Shown here: positions 47,471 through 59,884 of the stretch, one piece after another
Numbering within the stretch: position 1 is the first letter of the stretch
How the letters are laid out: the number at the start of each line of letters is the position of its first letter
NCBI RefSeq assembly: GCF_008831285.2
Contig: NC_045143.1
Span: forward strand, 24,494,302-24,558,301
Direction of reading: 5' to 3'
DNA length: 64,000 nt
Origin: Nymphaea colorata
Lineage: Eukaryota > Streptophyta > Magnoliopsida > Nymphaeales > Nymphaeaceae
Program-made: the position numbers and the translations under genes
The notes under the pieces: model-generated
The model's database searches: none
Told to the model about the DNA's origin: nothing
The model's input: the letters and a program-made list of their open reading frames with translations, nothing else

Positions 47471-48056
47471 CTGATGATTATGAATTACTTTCATTTGAGT
47501 TGAAGATTCTACTTTGAACCAATTCTGGCTTGGTCTTTTTCTTCTTGTCCTTGATCTCCTTTACTTTTTCTTTAGAACTCTCACTGTTTGAGCTACTGCT
47601 AGTGATGTACTTCTTTGTCTTTTTGACTTTCTTGGTAGGCTTTCTCTTCCTTTTGGGTTTCTCTTCCGAACTGGGTGAGCTGCTTTCCATCATAATTTCT
47701 TTTTCCTTTTTGCTTCTTTTTGTCGTCTTTTTCTTTTTGAAAGGAAGCAGTTCAGGTTTTTCTTCCTTACTAATTGCCGAATCCGAACTCAAATAATCTT
47801 CATCCTAATATGTAGGAGAGGACTTGTTCTTCTTCTTCTTTCTTTTCTTCTTGGCTGCCTTTTCATTCTCAGGTTCTGGAGTAAGCATCAAGGCCTTTTG
47901 CTCTTCTTGGTCTTTCATGAATCGCTCCATGAACAAACAAAACATATGGTAAGCTTCTGGCTCGATTGCTGGTAGGCCAAGTGTTTCTGGCCGGAGTTCA
48001 GAAGATGAAGCCTCATTCTGAGGAGCTTGCTTAGCTTGCGATCTAGTTTCAACCAT
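47471..48056 (-). pseudogene. Element 2 gag N-terminus
   Basis: It starts MVETRSQAKQAPQNEASSSE at 48056, sharing MVETRSQ with element 1. A stop near 47805 is followed by the lysine/serine-rich stretch KSRKKEKEIMMESS-like region (47792-47478: SSPSSEEKPKRKRKPTKKVK) ending FNSNESNS at the plastid insert. The low-complexity N-terminus matches the element 1 pattern. Confidence 0.8.
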
Positions 48057-48239
48057 CTTGTTGGCTTTCAAGTATTCACCTTATGACACAAGAAAATAGA
48101 GTTATTGAAGGAAATGATGACAAAATGAAGGTTCATATTGCATTATAAGTTTTAAAAGTTACATCCAAAGATACTAATAAAGATGACAACGACAGAAGGA
48201 ATACAAAGTTGACAACATAAAACTTTTTAGGGAATGATG

Positions 48240-49446
48240 GATGGTGGTCGGTTGGCATCCTACCACTCAGCATATTCCTTCTTCACCACTAGGCCTGTGA
48301 ACCAAGTGTATGATATCTGTGTCTTCCATTCTTGTCGAGCTACTGCAAACAATGCCGTCCATTGAGGAGAACTAAGGTAGAATTCGGGAATAGCTCCAAT
48401 TGGTGCATGCACAGAGACCATCTTCTACCTTTGAGAGAATTGTCTCATACATCTATCAGCACAATAATCAACTATGAAGTAAGGGCCCAAGAGTGTGGTA
48501 CGCCCATGATGATGGTGAGTCTATCGAGGTAGGCTCTACCGATGATCACAATAATCCCAAATGATCTCTCCTTCATTCAATTGTTCGATCAAACGACGGT
48601 ATTGCTGTAAGGTTGTCAATGATCCATCAGTGTTTCTAAATAGGCTGGCTTGGGGTCCCGCATGCTTGAGGAATCATAATTGTAAAGCATATATGCATCC
48701 TTCTATGAAGTCGGTATCTCCAATGGTAAAGCGGCTGAGTCCTCGGTAAAGGAAGGCTAAGGCTGTCATTGCTACTGACAAGTGTCGGGCCCTCTATGCC
48801 CCCATACTCAGAAAATTTGGGCAATACAAACATCTAAAAGGTCGCTTCTATCGGTAAAAAGGGTCACTCCTACTGTGCAGAGCATCATGCAATGTTTAAT
48901 TCTCCCTATGGCTTTTCGAGGTAGGGTAGAAAGTTCAACATAGGTTCCAAATTCTTTATACAAATTTTTCATGTTGATGCTTTGATTTTCATGGTTTTCT
49001 ACTAAAGGCCAAGTTTTTCGTCCAGTAAAGTGAGGAATGAGGTCATTTGCATTTACCTTGGTTGGGTTCATAAGAAATTATTTTTCCAATAAATCATTTG
49101 GGTCACAAGTTGGGGTAGGGAGGTCTAGTATTTCGGCAAATTCATCTAGTAATATTGTCATTTCTCTCCATGGAAACCAAAAAGTTGAGGTCCTTGGGTT
49201 CCAACGCTCGGCGATTGCATGTACCAAATTTCCATCAATTGACTGCATTCCTCCAGCTGCCACTGTCTCTAGCCCACATTCTTCAAAGTAAGAAGGAAAC
49301 ATCCGAGAGAAGGTGGGATGCCAAGTCCGATACCATTTGAGAGTCAAAGGTTTAGACTCAAGAGAAATGTTGGTGGACCGTTCGGGACCTTCCCCAAAGA
49401 GGATGTGATCATAAGGGAATGTGACACCATGTTGGAAAGAATACAT
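48240..49446 (-). pseudogene. Element 2 ORF1: plant mobile domain remnant
   Basis: Upstream of gag, as in element 1. The frame 49446-49078 carries FPYDHILFGEGPERS, MFPSYFEECGLE and the PMD hallmark RWNPRTSTFWFPWREMTILL, DEFAEILDLPTP, then a stop. Further pieces (49071-48808 TGRKTWPLVENH; 48833-48636) align with element 1 ORF1 but are in shifted frames. The shared N-terminus supports a start upstream of the MFP position in both elements. Non-functional. Confidence 0.78.
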
Positions 49447-50148
49447 CTTGAATGATGACTCTAAAAATAAAGATTGAATTAGTGAAAAACATTGACTAGG
49501 TTGACAAAGACAATATGATGTAGATGTGTGGAATGTGTAGAAAATTGGGTATAGGAACCTAATTGAGATAATTTTGTGTCACGATAATCCGATATCAAGT
49601 TATGCTTATATACCTTAGCCAAATGGCTTAGTACGAGCATAGATTCTTCCTTAGGCAACTAAGGGTAGAGTTCATCAACTTCTTCTTGATCACTCGTCGA
49701 TATACCATAAATTACCACTCTTGGTACTAACGAGGGGGCTTTCCCACCCAAGGTGTGGTCTAGTTGTAAGGCTTAGTCTTGTGCTACCACCAAAGACCAA
49801 GCCCGGCAACATGATGACCAGGACAAATAGGTATGAGAAATTTTGAAATATGAGAAATCATATAAAATGAGTTGTCTCTAATGCAATGTTGCCCAAGTTT
49901 GAAGATTAAAATAGAAGAGCAAACATGATTTTCAAACAACTCCTAAATTGAAAAGGGTGGCATGTGATCATAGATATGTGTGAACATGATTGATCCTCCC
50001 CAATTAGTCAATCACAATCACCAAACAATGCAATGAAATGTCAATGGGGTCGAGGCCAAAATAGGGGACATGCTTTATCATTGGCAACATATGAGATGTT
50101 CAAATTAGTGAAAATGCATCAATTATAATCATAGCCAAACGATGACGG
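49447..50148 (-). other. Element 2 leader
   Basis: About 0.7 kb without a coding frame. 49690-49830 resembles the element 1 leader (CGTCGATATACC-like text, then ACAACATGATGACC). Confidence 0.5.
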
Positions 50149-50166
50149 GTCCCATCATGGTCGCCA
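50149..50166 (-). other. Element 2 primer-binding site (candidate)
   Basis: TGGCGACCATGATGGGAC on the element strand, two bases inside the 5' LTR. The TGGCGAC start resembles the arginine-tRNA type primer sites reported for Ogre/RIRE2-like elements (from memory). The tRNA was not verified. Confidence 0.55.
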
Positions 50167-50168
50167 TC

Positions 50169-53100
50169 TGTTTGCATCCCAAAATTTGCATTGGTTTTGG
50201 AGTGCTCCAGAAAAATGAGCTTTTTGTTTTGAAAGAGGAAAGAAATAGACTCGCCCGTCGGTACGAGGATCGACCGTTCCCGGCGCCTTTACCGGGAGTA
50301 ATCAACCCTAGGGCTATGTTTATCATTGATGCATTTCGTTTTAACTTAAACATCTTTTTGATTCTATATGCGGTGTAGAAAATATTGAAAGTTTGAAGTT
50401 TCAAACTTTTGAAAAGGTTCTTGAAATGTTGCTTGAAAATGTGAAATGTTTTGAAGAAAAAGTGAAACTAGTAAATATCATTTGAAAAGCTTGTGAAATC
50501 ACTTTAGTGTTTTCTTAAGACTTTAAGTCGGTTTGAGATTTTGCTCTAATTCGGTTACCACCTAGCTAGAGCTTCATCCATTCTTGCTTAAGTTCTTTTG
50601 GAGAGATGCTTGTGATCATAAGTGAAATAAAGTGGTTGAGAATGCATGGATGCATTTATCCTATATGATTGAAAGAATGTAAAACATTCCTACCTCAACA
50701 TTCATGTAAAGTCATTCCTACCACAACATACATATAAGATTTTGTTGTTATAATTATTGTATATAAGAAAGAAAAGTTTTTGAAAAGGGATATGGATTGT
50801 AGACCATCAAGCATGATTCCAATATTGGGTCATTACTTGGTTTGTGGTCTTAATGAAGTTGGTAAATAGAAAGTTCGTGAGAGGAGAACGTTAAAAAGAA
50901 TACAAGAGATAAAACACTCTTATGAAAAGAAAGAGAGAGAGATAGAGAAAGACATGCATATATGTGTACATACCATTACATATACACATATATGAAAGCT
51001 TAAGATAAAAAGATATATTGATTTGAAGAGAAAGAGAGATTTTAGAGGAAAATAAAAATATCATACGTATATATGGGTATGAGAAATTTTATAAGAGAAG
51101 ATATTTGTCTTGAAAAGAGGAATAAATATTTGAAAGAGAGGAAATTGAGCACATGTACATACGTAATCATGCACATATGAAAATTTATAAAATGGAAAGT
51201 GAAAGCATAGAAAGAGAAAAATGGGGGGTCATCATGTTGGCATAGATGTATATAACATGTGTATACATCCATACCTTCACAAGATTAGAAATCAAGGAAC
51301 AACTTAAAATTACCAACTTCAAGTTTTATGTGGGCCGGAGGGGAGCTTGGACTCATGTAAGAGTCTAAGCTAAGTCCCTAAGGCCATGTGAGAAGGTTCC
51401 TTTTGAAAATGTTTTTGAAAATAAGCATAAAATGTTATTATTTAGTTTGTTGTAAGGGATATATTTATTCCACCGTTGGGTGTGGAAGAAAACAAGCAAC
51501 ATAACGAGACACTCGTTAGGGATCCTAATGGGATGATTAAAAAGGAAACTAGCACAAAATGACATGCAAATGCATATTAACATGTATATTTTCATGAGAG
51601 TTTATCTCGGGTTGGAGAAGTCCCAACCTCAAAAATTAATATGAAAATAAAGAGTCCCCAAACCACACTCTCATTCCCACCATACATTCACATATAAGTA
51701 GAAAACCAGGCAACTATGCATAGAAAATATATAGACAACATTCAAGGAAGGAAAAAAGAGAAAGAGGATGACGGAAAGTGTAAGGTTCAATTAGGAGGGA
51801 GGACAAGATGTAACTATGAAATGATATGTCGACTCATCTTCTCATGTTCCCGGTGCACTTGAGTATAGCCTCTTGACTCTAAAATAGAGATTGAGAGCTA
51901 TCTCCTTGGCCATGGGGAAATAGAGAATAGAGGAAAATAAGAGGAAGCAAAAGAACAACAAGAATGTATTAATAAAAATAAAGAACATGATTAAAATGAA
52001 AAATCATCTCATTTTTTCATGCTCCCAGTGCACTTGAGCATAGCCTCTTGTCTCTAAAAAGAGATTGAGTACAATCAACAAGACTATGTTCAAGAAAAAG
52101 GAATAGCATAATAATAAGAACATATTAATGAAAAATAACAACAGCAACAAGAATACTTGAAAGAACATGATTTAATCATAAAATAAAATATCATTTCATC
52201 TTCTCATGCTCCCGGTGCACTTGAGCATAGTCTCTTGTCTCTAAAAACTGGTTGAGTGCTATCTCCTTTGGCCATGGGGAGATAAAGATGAGAGAAAAAA
52301 AAAAGAAATGGGAGGGATGATGATTACATACCTCTAATGAGAAATGACCGAAGGAAGATAAACACCTTCACTTGAAAATCCCTTTTGAGTGAAGTTCCAA
52401 GATGATGACTCCAAGAGGGTTGTTGCTTGTTCTAAGTTGGAGAGGGAAATGAAGAGAGGAAGAGGGAGAGAGAGAGAGCTCAAAAGAAACTCTAAGTCCT
52501 CAAGTGAGAATACAATAGAGTTTCTCCCAAGGGCTAATCTTACCCAAGAGGGGGGAAAATGAGGGTTATTGATAGAAGATTTTGGACCCAAAACCCTAAA
52601 TTTGAATTTTTTGACCTAAAAAGACTAAAATCACCCTCTAAAAGGAGATTTTTTTGGTCAAAAGGAAGGGAAAATGGGTCTTGTCCACCCAAAAAGACTA
52701 AAATTACCTTTTAAAAGGAGTTTTTGGTCAAAAAGAATGGCAAATGGGTCTTGTCCACGCAAAAAGACTAAAATTACCCTCTAAAAAGAGGTTTTTTGGT
52801 CAAAAGGAAGGGTGAATGGGTCTTGTCTACCCAAAAAGACTAAAATCACCCTCTAAGAGCAGATTTTTTTGTCAAAAGGAAGGGCAAATTGGTCTTGTCC
52901 ACCCAAAAAGACTAAAATCATCCTCTAAAAGGAGATTTTTTTGTCAAAAGGAAGGGCAAATTGGTCTTGTCCACCCAAAAAAACTAAAATCACCCTCTAA
53001 AAGGAGATTTTTTGGTCAAAAGGAGGGGCAAATTGGTCTTATCCACTCAAAAAAAGTAAAATCACCCTCTAAAAGTAGATTTTTTGGTCAAAAGGAGGGG

Positions 53101-53327
53101 CAAATTTGTCTTGTCCACCTAAAAAGACTAAAATCACCCTCTAAAAGGAGATTTTTTGGTCAAAAGGAGAGACAAATGGGTCTTAAATGATCGATTTGGT
53201 TCTGAACGTGGGTTTTAGATCTAATTTGGATATGAAAGTTGTATTTTGGATTTAATTTGGATCTAAATTTGAGTTTCGTGCTTGGATAAAACATCATAAT
53301 CTTTTAGAAAAATTTGGGGTGATTACA
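50169..53327 (-). repeat. Element 2 5' LTR (right copy)
   Basis: 3159 bp. It is about 230 bp shorter than the left copy, mainly because it has three instead of four of the 180-bp units (51830-52285). The 72-bp minisatellite is at 52612-53185. The place of the TATA box reads TATCAATA (52567-52574, minus strand) instead of TATAAATA in the other LTR. Confidence 0.93.
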
Positions 53328-54813
53328 TGAAGAAGAATCGTTTACTTTAGAAGAAGTAGATGAGGGAAGCTCCTCCCCTAATCCTCTTGTACTCAAATCC
53401 CGTCAAAGGAGCATTTCTGAAGGAAAATCACTCTTTTGGGATTGCTAATATAATGACAAATAAATGGTTTATCAAGGGAAGAAGGATTCAAAGGTGGCTA
53501 AAGTAGCGGTCTAGAACTAATAGTAAGGTATGTATTAATCTTGAATATGACCAGATAAAAGGTATCGATCTTGAATGTGACTCCTCCCTTGATAATGAAT
53601 GAGCATGTAAGCTTTTGTTGGCCACACTTCAATAAAAGTCTTACAATAAAAAAGAAAGTTTATGGATTTTTGATGAATGAAAAAGCTATGTGATAGCTTC
53701 AATAGGATTTTTTGCGGAGCTTTCTTGATGTGGTTCAGTACCAAAGACTCTAAACAATTAGTTAATGAGAAAAAGAAAAAAAAATGCAGTAACACATGAA
53801 TGTTAAAGGATTAGATTCAAATAAAATCACATGTTACCATCTCAAATTTATCAGATATTCATAATTCCAATTCAAATTTGGATTTAAATATGAAGGAAGA
53901 AAAATCCATGCCGTACCCACATTCGAATTTGATTTAAATTCACAATTCAAACTTGATTTTAGATTTACATCCACACCTGAATCCAACTTTAAAATACAAG
54001 AGCCAAAACCACATTACGATATGTTAAGAATGTACAGATATTCAAAACGTATAAATTGGGTATATGATAATTCATTTGAAATTGAATTCGAAAGGAAACC
54101 TGAATCGGAATATGATGGGATATTTAGTTAAAACTGAAGCTGAATTCGAACCCAATCAAAAGTCATTTCTTAAATATAAAGCCCATTCAATTTTTTTAAT
54201 TAAAGTGTCACTTTTTTCCTTTTTCATATCAACTAACTTTTTCAGAGTACTGACTGTGCGTTTAAATAAGAAAAACTTCAAAATAGATGTGAATACATAC
54301 ATGTGGTTGCTTCTAGAGAATTCTTACTTCAACAAAAATACAAAAAATCATTAATTAGTTCTTACAGTTTTAACAAATTGTTATACGAATGATTATGTTA
54401 TGATTTGAAGAGAAACAAATAAACTGATATGAGATGTTGCACCAATCCAGATAGATGAATTCTTCTGAACAAATACTGCACCCATTAACACGAAGCTAAG
54501 TAGAGATATATAGTGGAGAATGATCAGGCCAACCTCCAAATAACTGAAGCATCCAACCACCACCTTTGACATTTCATAATGAAAAAATGAATGCAAAAGA
54601 TAAAAAATGAAGTGGCTGAACTTGGCAATGGTAAAGAAACAAAAATATTTGTTGACAAGTTTCCGAATGCTCCAGCTTCTGACACATGCAGTGCATTGGG
54701 CAATCACCTCCCCTACCTCAAAAAAAAAGAAAAGAAAAAAAGAAGCAAAAAGAGAAAGTTGGGTTGGGGAGAGGAGGATGAGGAGTCATTGCCACCCTTG
54801 AGGGTGTCGGGCA

Positions 54814-55192
54814 TAGGCATGGGCCAGCATGATCAGACCCGGCCGGGTAACTTTGCAGACCGGGTATCGGCCTGTACATGCGGCCCGTCGCGGGCCCGGT
54901 AAGCCCAACAATTTTTTTTTTTTAATTTTTAAATGCATTTTCAAGTCTGTTTTCTTTGTAAAGGTTTCAAACTTTAAAAAATTGAAAGTTCACTTTAGTC
55001 TTCGTTTTCTTCTTTCGCCATCAGCATTTCACCAGGCTGCATCGCCATCATCGCACCACCTGGCATGCGCGGCCGTGCCTACCATGCCATCACCAATTAG
55101 TTGCCTCTTGTTCCAAATCCAAGCCATTTGTCGCCGCCCTACTACTGCTCGGCTTGAGGACTCATTGATTGCATTGTCACCAGTCTCCCCCC

Positions 55193-55225
<33 letters not shown>

Positions 55226-55555
55226 TGTGAATGGTTGTTCTCCATTGGAATGAATCCGACGTGCATGATTGTTCTCCGTTTGGCTGAATCAGGTGACATT
55301 CGTAAGATGGGGAAGGCAGGACAGTGGTTGAAAGGTGGAGGAAAGGTGCAGGAGGAAGTTGCAGTCTGGCAGAAGCGGTGCCATGGAGGCTGCAAAAATG
55401 GGCCAGGCCTCATGCATTCTTATCATGGCCCGGCACTGGGTCCAGCCTGACCCGTTAATAGATGGGCCAGGTAGCGGGCTGGCCGGGTCCAAGCCCGGGT
55501 AGTTAACAGCACAAAATTGTCGGGTTGGGCTGGCATAGCCCAATGCCCAGGCCTA
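54814..55555. mobile_element. hAT-like non-autonomous DNA transposon, copy B
   Basis: 742 bp with the same inverted ends as copy A (TAGGCATGGGC and GCCCAGGCCTA), flanked by GTCGGGCA (54806-54813) and GTCCAGCA (55556-55563). It has CT and TG microsatellites inside and no transposase. Its presence at the same place in both duplicates shows that it was inserted before the duplication. Confidence 0.7.
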
Positions 55556-55637
55556 GTCCAGCATGCATCTAGTGTTTCTCTTTTTATTTAAAAAACAAGA
55601 ATGTGGGCCCCTAGGTGGATGGTTGGGTATTTGTGCA

Positions 55638-55662
55638 ATATATATATATATATATATATATG
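55638..55662. repeat. AT dinucleotide microsatellite, copy B
   Basis: Counterpart of 27281-27306. A further CA run lies at about 55827-55842. Confidence 0.88.
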
Positions 55663-56842
55663 AACTAATAATAGATGACAAAAGTGCCTTATCACTTTTT
55701 TATCCATGTTGTTGTCCCAACCACTGTCATGAAAATGATCAATTTCTATTCTGCTGGAGGCTGCAAAACCAGTTTTCTCTGCAATCTAAACTTGTAGACA
55801 TGATTTTAAATTTGGTAAGAAACAAACACACACACACACACACATATATATGTATATTAAGTTAGTCATATTTTGGATGTTAATAATGTTTTTAATAATC
55901 TAAAAATGAATGACTCTTTTAACATCAAAATTTTGAACATTGTAGAAAAGAACAATTTTTTCATGAAAATAACTTGAACTGAAACATGATTTTTATAAAT
56001 TTAGTATTAATTATATACATATTAGGAGGTTCAGATTTTATTTAAAATATCCTTTAATAAAACTTTGAGAGGTATGGCTTAACATTATGCGAATCTTAAC
56101 ATTATGAGAAAGGTTAAGATATGGCTGTTGGATTCAATATGTATTTTGCAACCGAGTCCAATATGAACTTTATGCTAAATAAATTTGGATTGCAGATCAT
56201 ATATGTAAAATGTTTTTACATAATAAAATTAATGAAGTAAAAGATTAACAAGAAATCTGACAAGTCCAAAAGGGTGAACTCTTGGGGATGTTGAAGGCTT
56301 GGCTTTGGGGATTTTTCTACCAGATTTATTTAGGAGCAAGTAAATTAAGAAATTGAATTTTTTCTTTAACACAACCTATAAAAAATGTGCCGATGAGTAT
56401 TTTTCTCATGTATTCTAGTATTATAACAGATCACGCCACGATTGATGGGAATTAAAGTTAATGTGAATGAAGAAAATATAATGAATTGGAGAGAGAAAAG
56501 AAGCAGCAATATGAACGTAGCTAGTCTGGAAGAGAAGAAGAATACAGTGTAAGAAATTGATGAAACAACGTGAAAGGACTGAAGCCAATGAGTAACACTG
56601 ACAGAATTGAGGGTGGAATTTCTTGAGCCATCAAGGGCTGAATTTCTTCCGTAACTTGATTACTTCAGCGCTCTACCACTCGCAAGAGGATAATGTGGTG
56701 GTGGTGGTGATCAAATGGACCCACCTGCTCAATTTGAATTTTATGTGCAGTTTTTTGCCTATTTTCTTCGCATCCTTCTGAAAATTGCTTCTCTTCCTCT
56801 GCCCTTCAATCTACCGAGAAACTGGGAGTGGGGTTGCAGGAG

Positions 56843-58572
56843 ATGGGGGAGGTAATAGACGCTCTTGTGCAAACAGCCATTTCTACAGCAACCAATTTGT
56901 TGAAAGAGACGAAAGACTAAATCTTCAATGCCAAAGATGATCTGAAGAAGCTCCAAAGGATCCTGAAAATCTTCCAAAAGGCCATCAAAGATGTTGATCG
57001 AGTCCTTTTTCAGCAAGGAGTGTGACAGAGAACTAGAGTTTGAGCTCAAGGATGTTGTTTATGATGCCGAGGACATCATCGAATGATATTGAAGCAAAAT
57101 TGAGGCCAGCAAGAGGGATCAGGTACGGAGATGATCTTTACAGTGCTCTCTTCCTATTACAAAGATGTTTCTTTTCGTTACCAACTTGGTAACAAGATGA
57201 AGAAAATCAATGAAAGGCTTGATAAAATAAAGAAAGATTGGGACATGGTGGATAGGCTCAAAACAACACCAAAAGGGTGTGGTAAGGACCTTGTTCAATG
57301 TGAACATGTCAACCCCAAAGAGGCAACCGATCACATAGGTATACAACTGCCCATAGGCAGGGAGAATGATAAAAAGGTGTTAGTAGAAATGCTCTCCTCG
57401 AATGACTTTTGTAGTAAGACTGAGAAGGGTGGTGCTTCTATTATCTCCATTGTTGGAAAGGGAGGGATCGGTAAAATGACTCTTGCAAACATGGTCTTTA
57501 ATGAAGCTGAACAACAGTTCATGGAACGCAGGTGGTGGGTTTGTGTTTCGGAAAGGCCAAACTATAACGATTTGGTGTGGCAGATACTAAGGGAAGTGTG
57601 CAAGAGTTCTGCAGAAAACACTAATTGTTCCTTGACTGACTTATGCACACAATTACTGAACGAGCTCTCAAAGGAAAAAAATTTGTTGGTCCTAGGTGAT
57701 GTATGGGAAGTAAAATGGTGGGACAAAGAGGGGGAACATTGATGGCGGGTGCAATCGGGAGAAAAATTTTGATTACCAGTAGAAAGAAATATGTGTCGGA
57801 GGGGATGGGTACTTTTTATATGCATGAATTTCAAGAATTTAGTTTCCACCAAAGTTGGTACTCGTTTGTGAAGGAGGTTTTAAGAGAAGGCCAAACAGAA
57901 GAAGATTCAGTGATGCATAAGATCAGATTTGTTGGAGAGGGAATAGTAAAGAAGTGTGGTGGGTTGCCACTTGTGATTAAGATGGTGGGGTCCATGATGC
58001 GCAGCAAGAAAATGAGTAGGAAGGACTGGAAGTCTGTAGTGGATAGTAAGATATGGGAATGGAAGACTCCTGAAGCCTCATCATCGTCCACTGAAATGGG
58101 TGGCGATATTCTTCCGGTCTCATGCTGAGCTACGATGACTTGCCATATTATTTGAAGAGTTGTTTTGTGTATTGCTGCATTTATCCAAAGGATTATGAGA
58201 TTGAAAGGGAGACATTGGCCATGCAATGGGTGGCACACGGATTGATTGAGGAAGGCATAGATGTTGAAGCGACAGCAACCCAATAACATGAAGATTTGAC
58301 AAGGCAGTGTTTGATTGAAGAAATTGATTTGAAGAACTTCAAATTGCGTCACATTTTGCATGACCTTGCCTTATATATAGGTGGAAGGGAATATGGCAAT
58401 GCCTCTACTTGGTGTACATGATGCAGAGGCACACAAGCATAATACCTTGGAAACAGCAAATAAGGTGTGCACATTGTTGGCTGTTTCCAATTCTTACTTG
58501 TTGTGCATTGTGAAGGTAGATGTCCACCTTGCTCTTTGCATTGACCAGAGGATGACTTCTGCCTTTGACTAG
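56843..58572 (+). pseudogene. CC-NBS-LRR resistance-type pseudogene, copy B
   Basis: Longer duplicate of the copy A relic. The coiled-coil start MGEVIDALVQTAIST has a TAA at codon 26 (56918-56920), and the frameshift after KAIKDVDR is shared with copy A. From 57131 a 203-codon frame covers SFRYQLGNKMKKINERLDKI, P-loop VGKGGIGKMTLAN, WWVCVSERPNYNDL and LLVLGDVW (kinase 2 with G for the first D). A 4-bp loss near 57735 shifts to GRKILITSRKK, GLPLVIKMVGSMMRSKK (GLPL motif intact) and DWKSVVDSKIW. After another shift near 58105 come LSYDDLPYYLKSCFVYCCIY, PKDYEIERETLAMQW and an MHD-like LRHILHDLALY (about 58345). No LRR repeats are seen beyond about 58570. Confidence 0.9.
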
Positions 58573-59884
58573 CCCTCTCTTTCTCCCCTCCTCCGCCTCC
58601 TCTTCTTGTTTTTTGTTTATTTGGTTTTGCCTTCTTTGCTAATGTTCTTCTTTTGTCATTTTCATCTTTTTTCTTTTGATACTTTGTTGCTTGACACCTT
58701 GTCACTACATTTTGTTATGGATATTCACTTTTCAAATGGTTGTAAACTCACTAGTGCTTCTGATCAACAGAGTAGGTCTGCCACTGACAGCCTGTTTGGT
58801 TGAAGGAAATGAGTGTAAAAGGAAGGAAATGAAATAGGAAAAGGTGTTTGGATGGAAGGAATTGGAGAAGGGAAAGGAAAGGTCCATGAAAAAATGTGTA
58901 GAGAAGAGAGAAAAGAAATGAAGGGGAGAGAAAGGAAAGGAAAACTGCCTTTGTTTTGAATCTCTCAAATGGAGAGGTTTGGATGGAAAGGGGAGAATTC
59001 ATTTCAAAATACTCACATGCCCAACATTTTCTGCCCCTGCGCCCCACCCACATCCCGTCACTCTTGCTCTGCTGGTGAGCAGCTGGTTGCCAGCACACAG
59101 GCGGCCTTCTCGCGGTGTTTTATAATCCATATTTCCAATAGTTTTTATATGGTTTAAAAAAAGGAAATGGACAAACATTACATTGAAAAAAAATCAAATA
59201 TGAAAAATATGACTTGCAAACTTTTCTAAACTGAAAAAGGATTAAGTATAACTTTAACGTTATTGTAATTTTAAATATAATCTAAGTTTAAGAATTATAG
59301 TAAAATTAGGTCCTCATGAATGTCTTTTTCATTATTTAAAGAACATTAAATGTGAGTTCGCGACAATTCTGAGATGTCAAAAACAGAAAAGAGTTCTTAT
59401 AAAAGAAAACTCCAAAAGAAGAAGAAGTCAAACAATTCTGATTCATAATTGAATTCGGATTTGGTACAGTTTTCTAACTGGGTCCGATGGGTATCAGATT
59501 CCAATGGATCTGAATCCCAGCGACATGCAAAAATATCATTGGCAGACGTGGTCTGTCTCCGTAGTAGCATGAGTGAGCTGGCTTACGGCGTGAAGGTGAG
59601 GGACTCTAGAGAAGGTAGACATGCAAGCTAGGATTTCTTGCTGGTTTCACACAAATTTAATTTTTAATTTTGACGTGGAACAACTGATACTAACAAAGAG
59701 GCCACTGACTGAATAAAACTAGCTAAAGAAGCAAGAAATACTTGGGTAGAATATTTGCCTCAAGTGCTAAGTGTCCTCGACTACTGGGCAGATTGGAGCT
59801 CCTCTTACAAGACCCCCACAACTACTTTTCTTCCTTGATGTCGGACTATTTATCTGCAAATAGCATCTCCCTCCTCCTGTCTCT
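58573..59884. other. Non-coding spacer
   Basis: AT- and purine-rich. CAGCCTGTTTGGTTGAAGGA at about 58789 and repeated GGAAAGG/AGGAAATG text to 58990 resemble the purine-rich ends of small plant transposons, but I could not find a matching terminal repeat. No gene recognised. Confidence 0.4.

Larger units (their letters stand above)
37044..53327 (-). mobile_element. Element 2: Tat/Ogre-like Ty3/gypsy LTR retrotransposon with plastid insert
   Basis: 16.3 kb in minus orientation. The LTRs at 37044-40435 and 50169-53327 have ends TGTAATCACC and GGGATGCAAACA on the element strand. Target duplication is TGAGG (37039-37043) against TGAAG (53328-53332), one mismatch. Copy A preserves the empty site (AATGAGGAAGAATCG at about 24258). 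Gene order matches element 1: PMD ORF1, gag, protease, RT-RNase H, second RNase H, integrase. LTRs differ by about 9 substitutions in their first 155 bp, so it is older than element 1. RT is intact in frame; ORF1, gag and integrase are broken. Confidence 0.94.
53328..57965 (+). repeat. Segmental duplication, copy B part 3
   Basis: Continues copy A sequence from about 24260 to 29842, starting with the right target duplication TGAAG (53328-53332). It contains one unit of the 705-bp block, the hAT-like element and the NBS pseudogene. Confidence 0.9.

Noticed and set aside
58789-58990. Small transposon starting CAGCCTGTTTGG
   Set aside because: No matching inverted end or target duplication was found.
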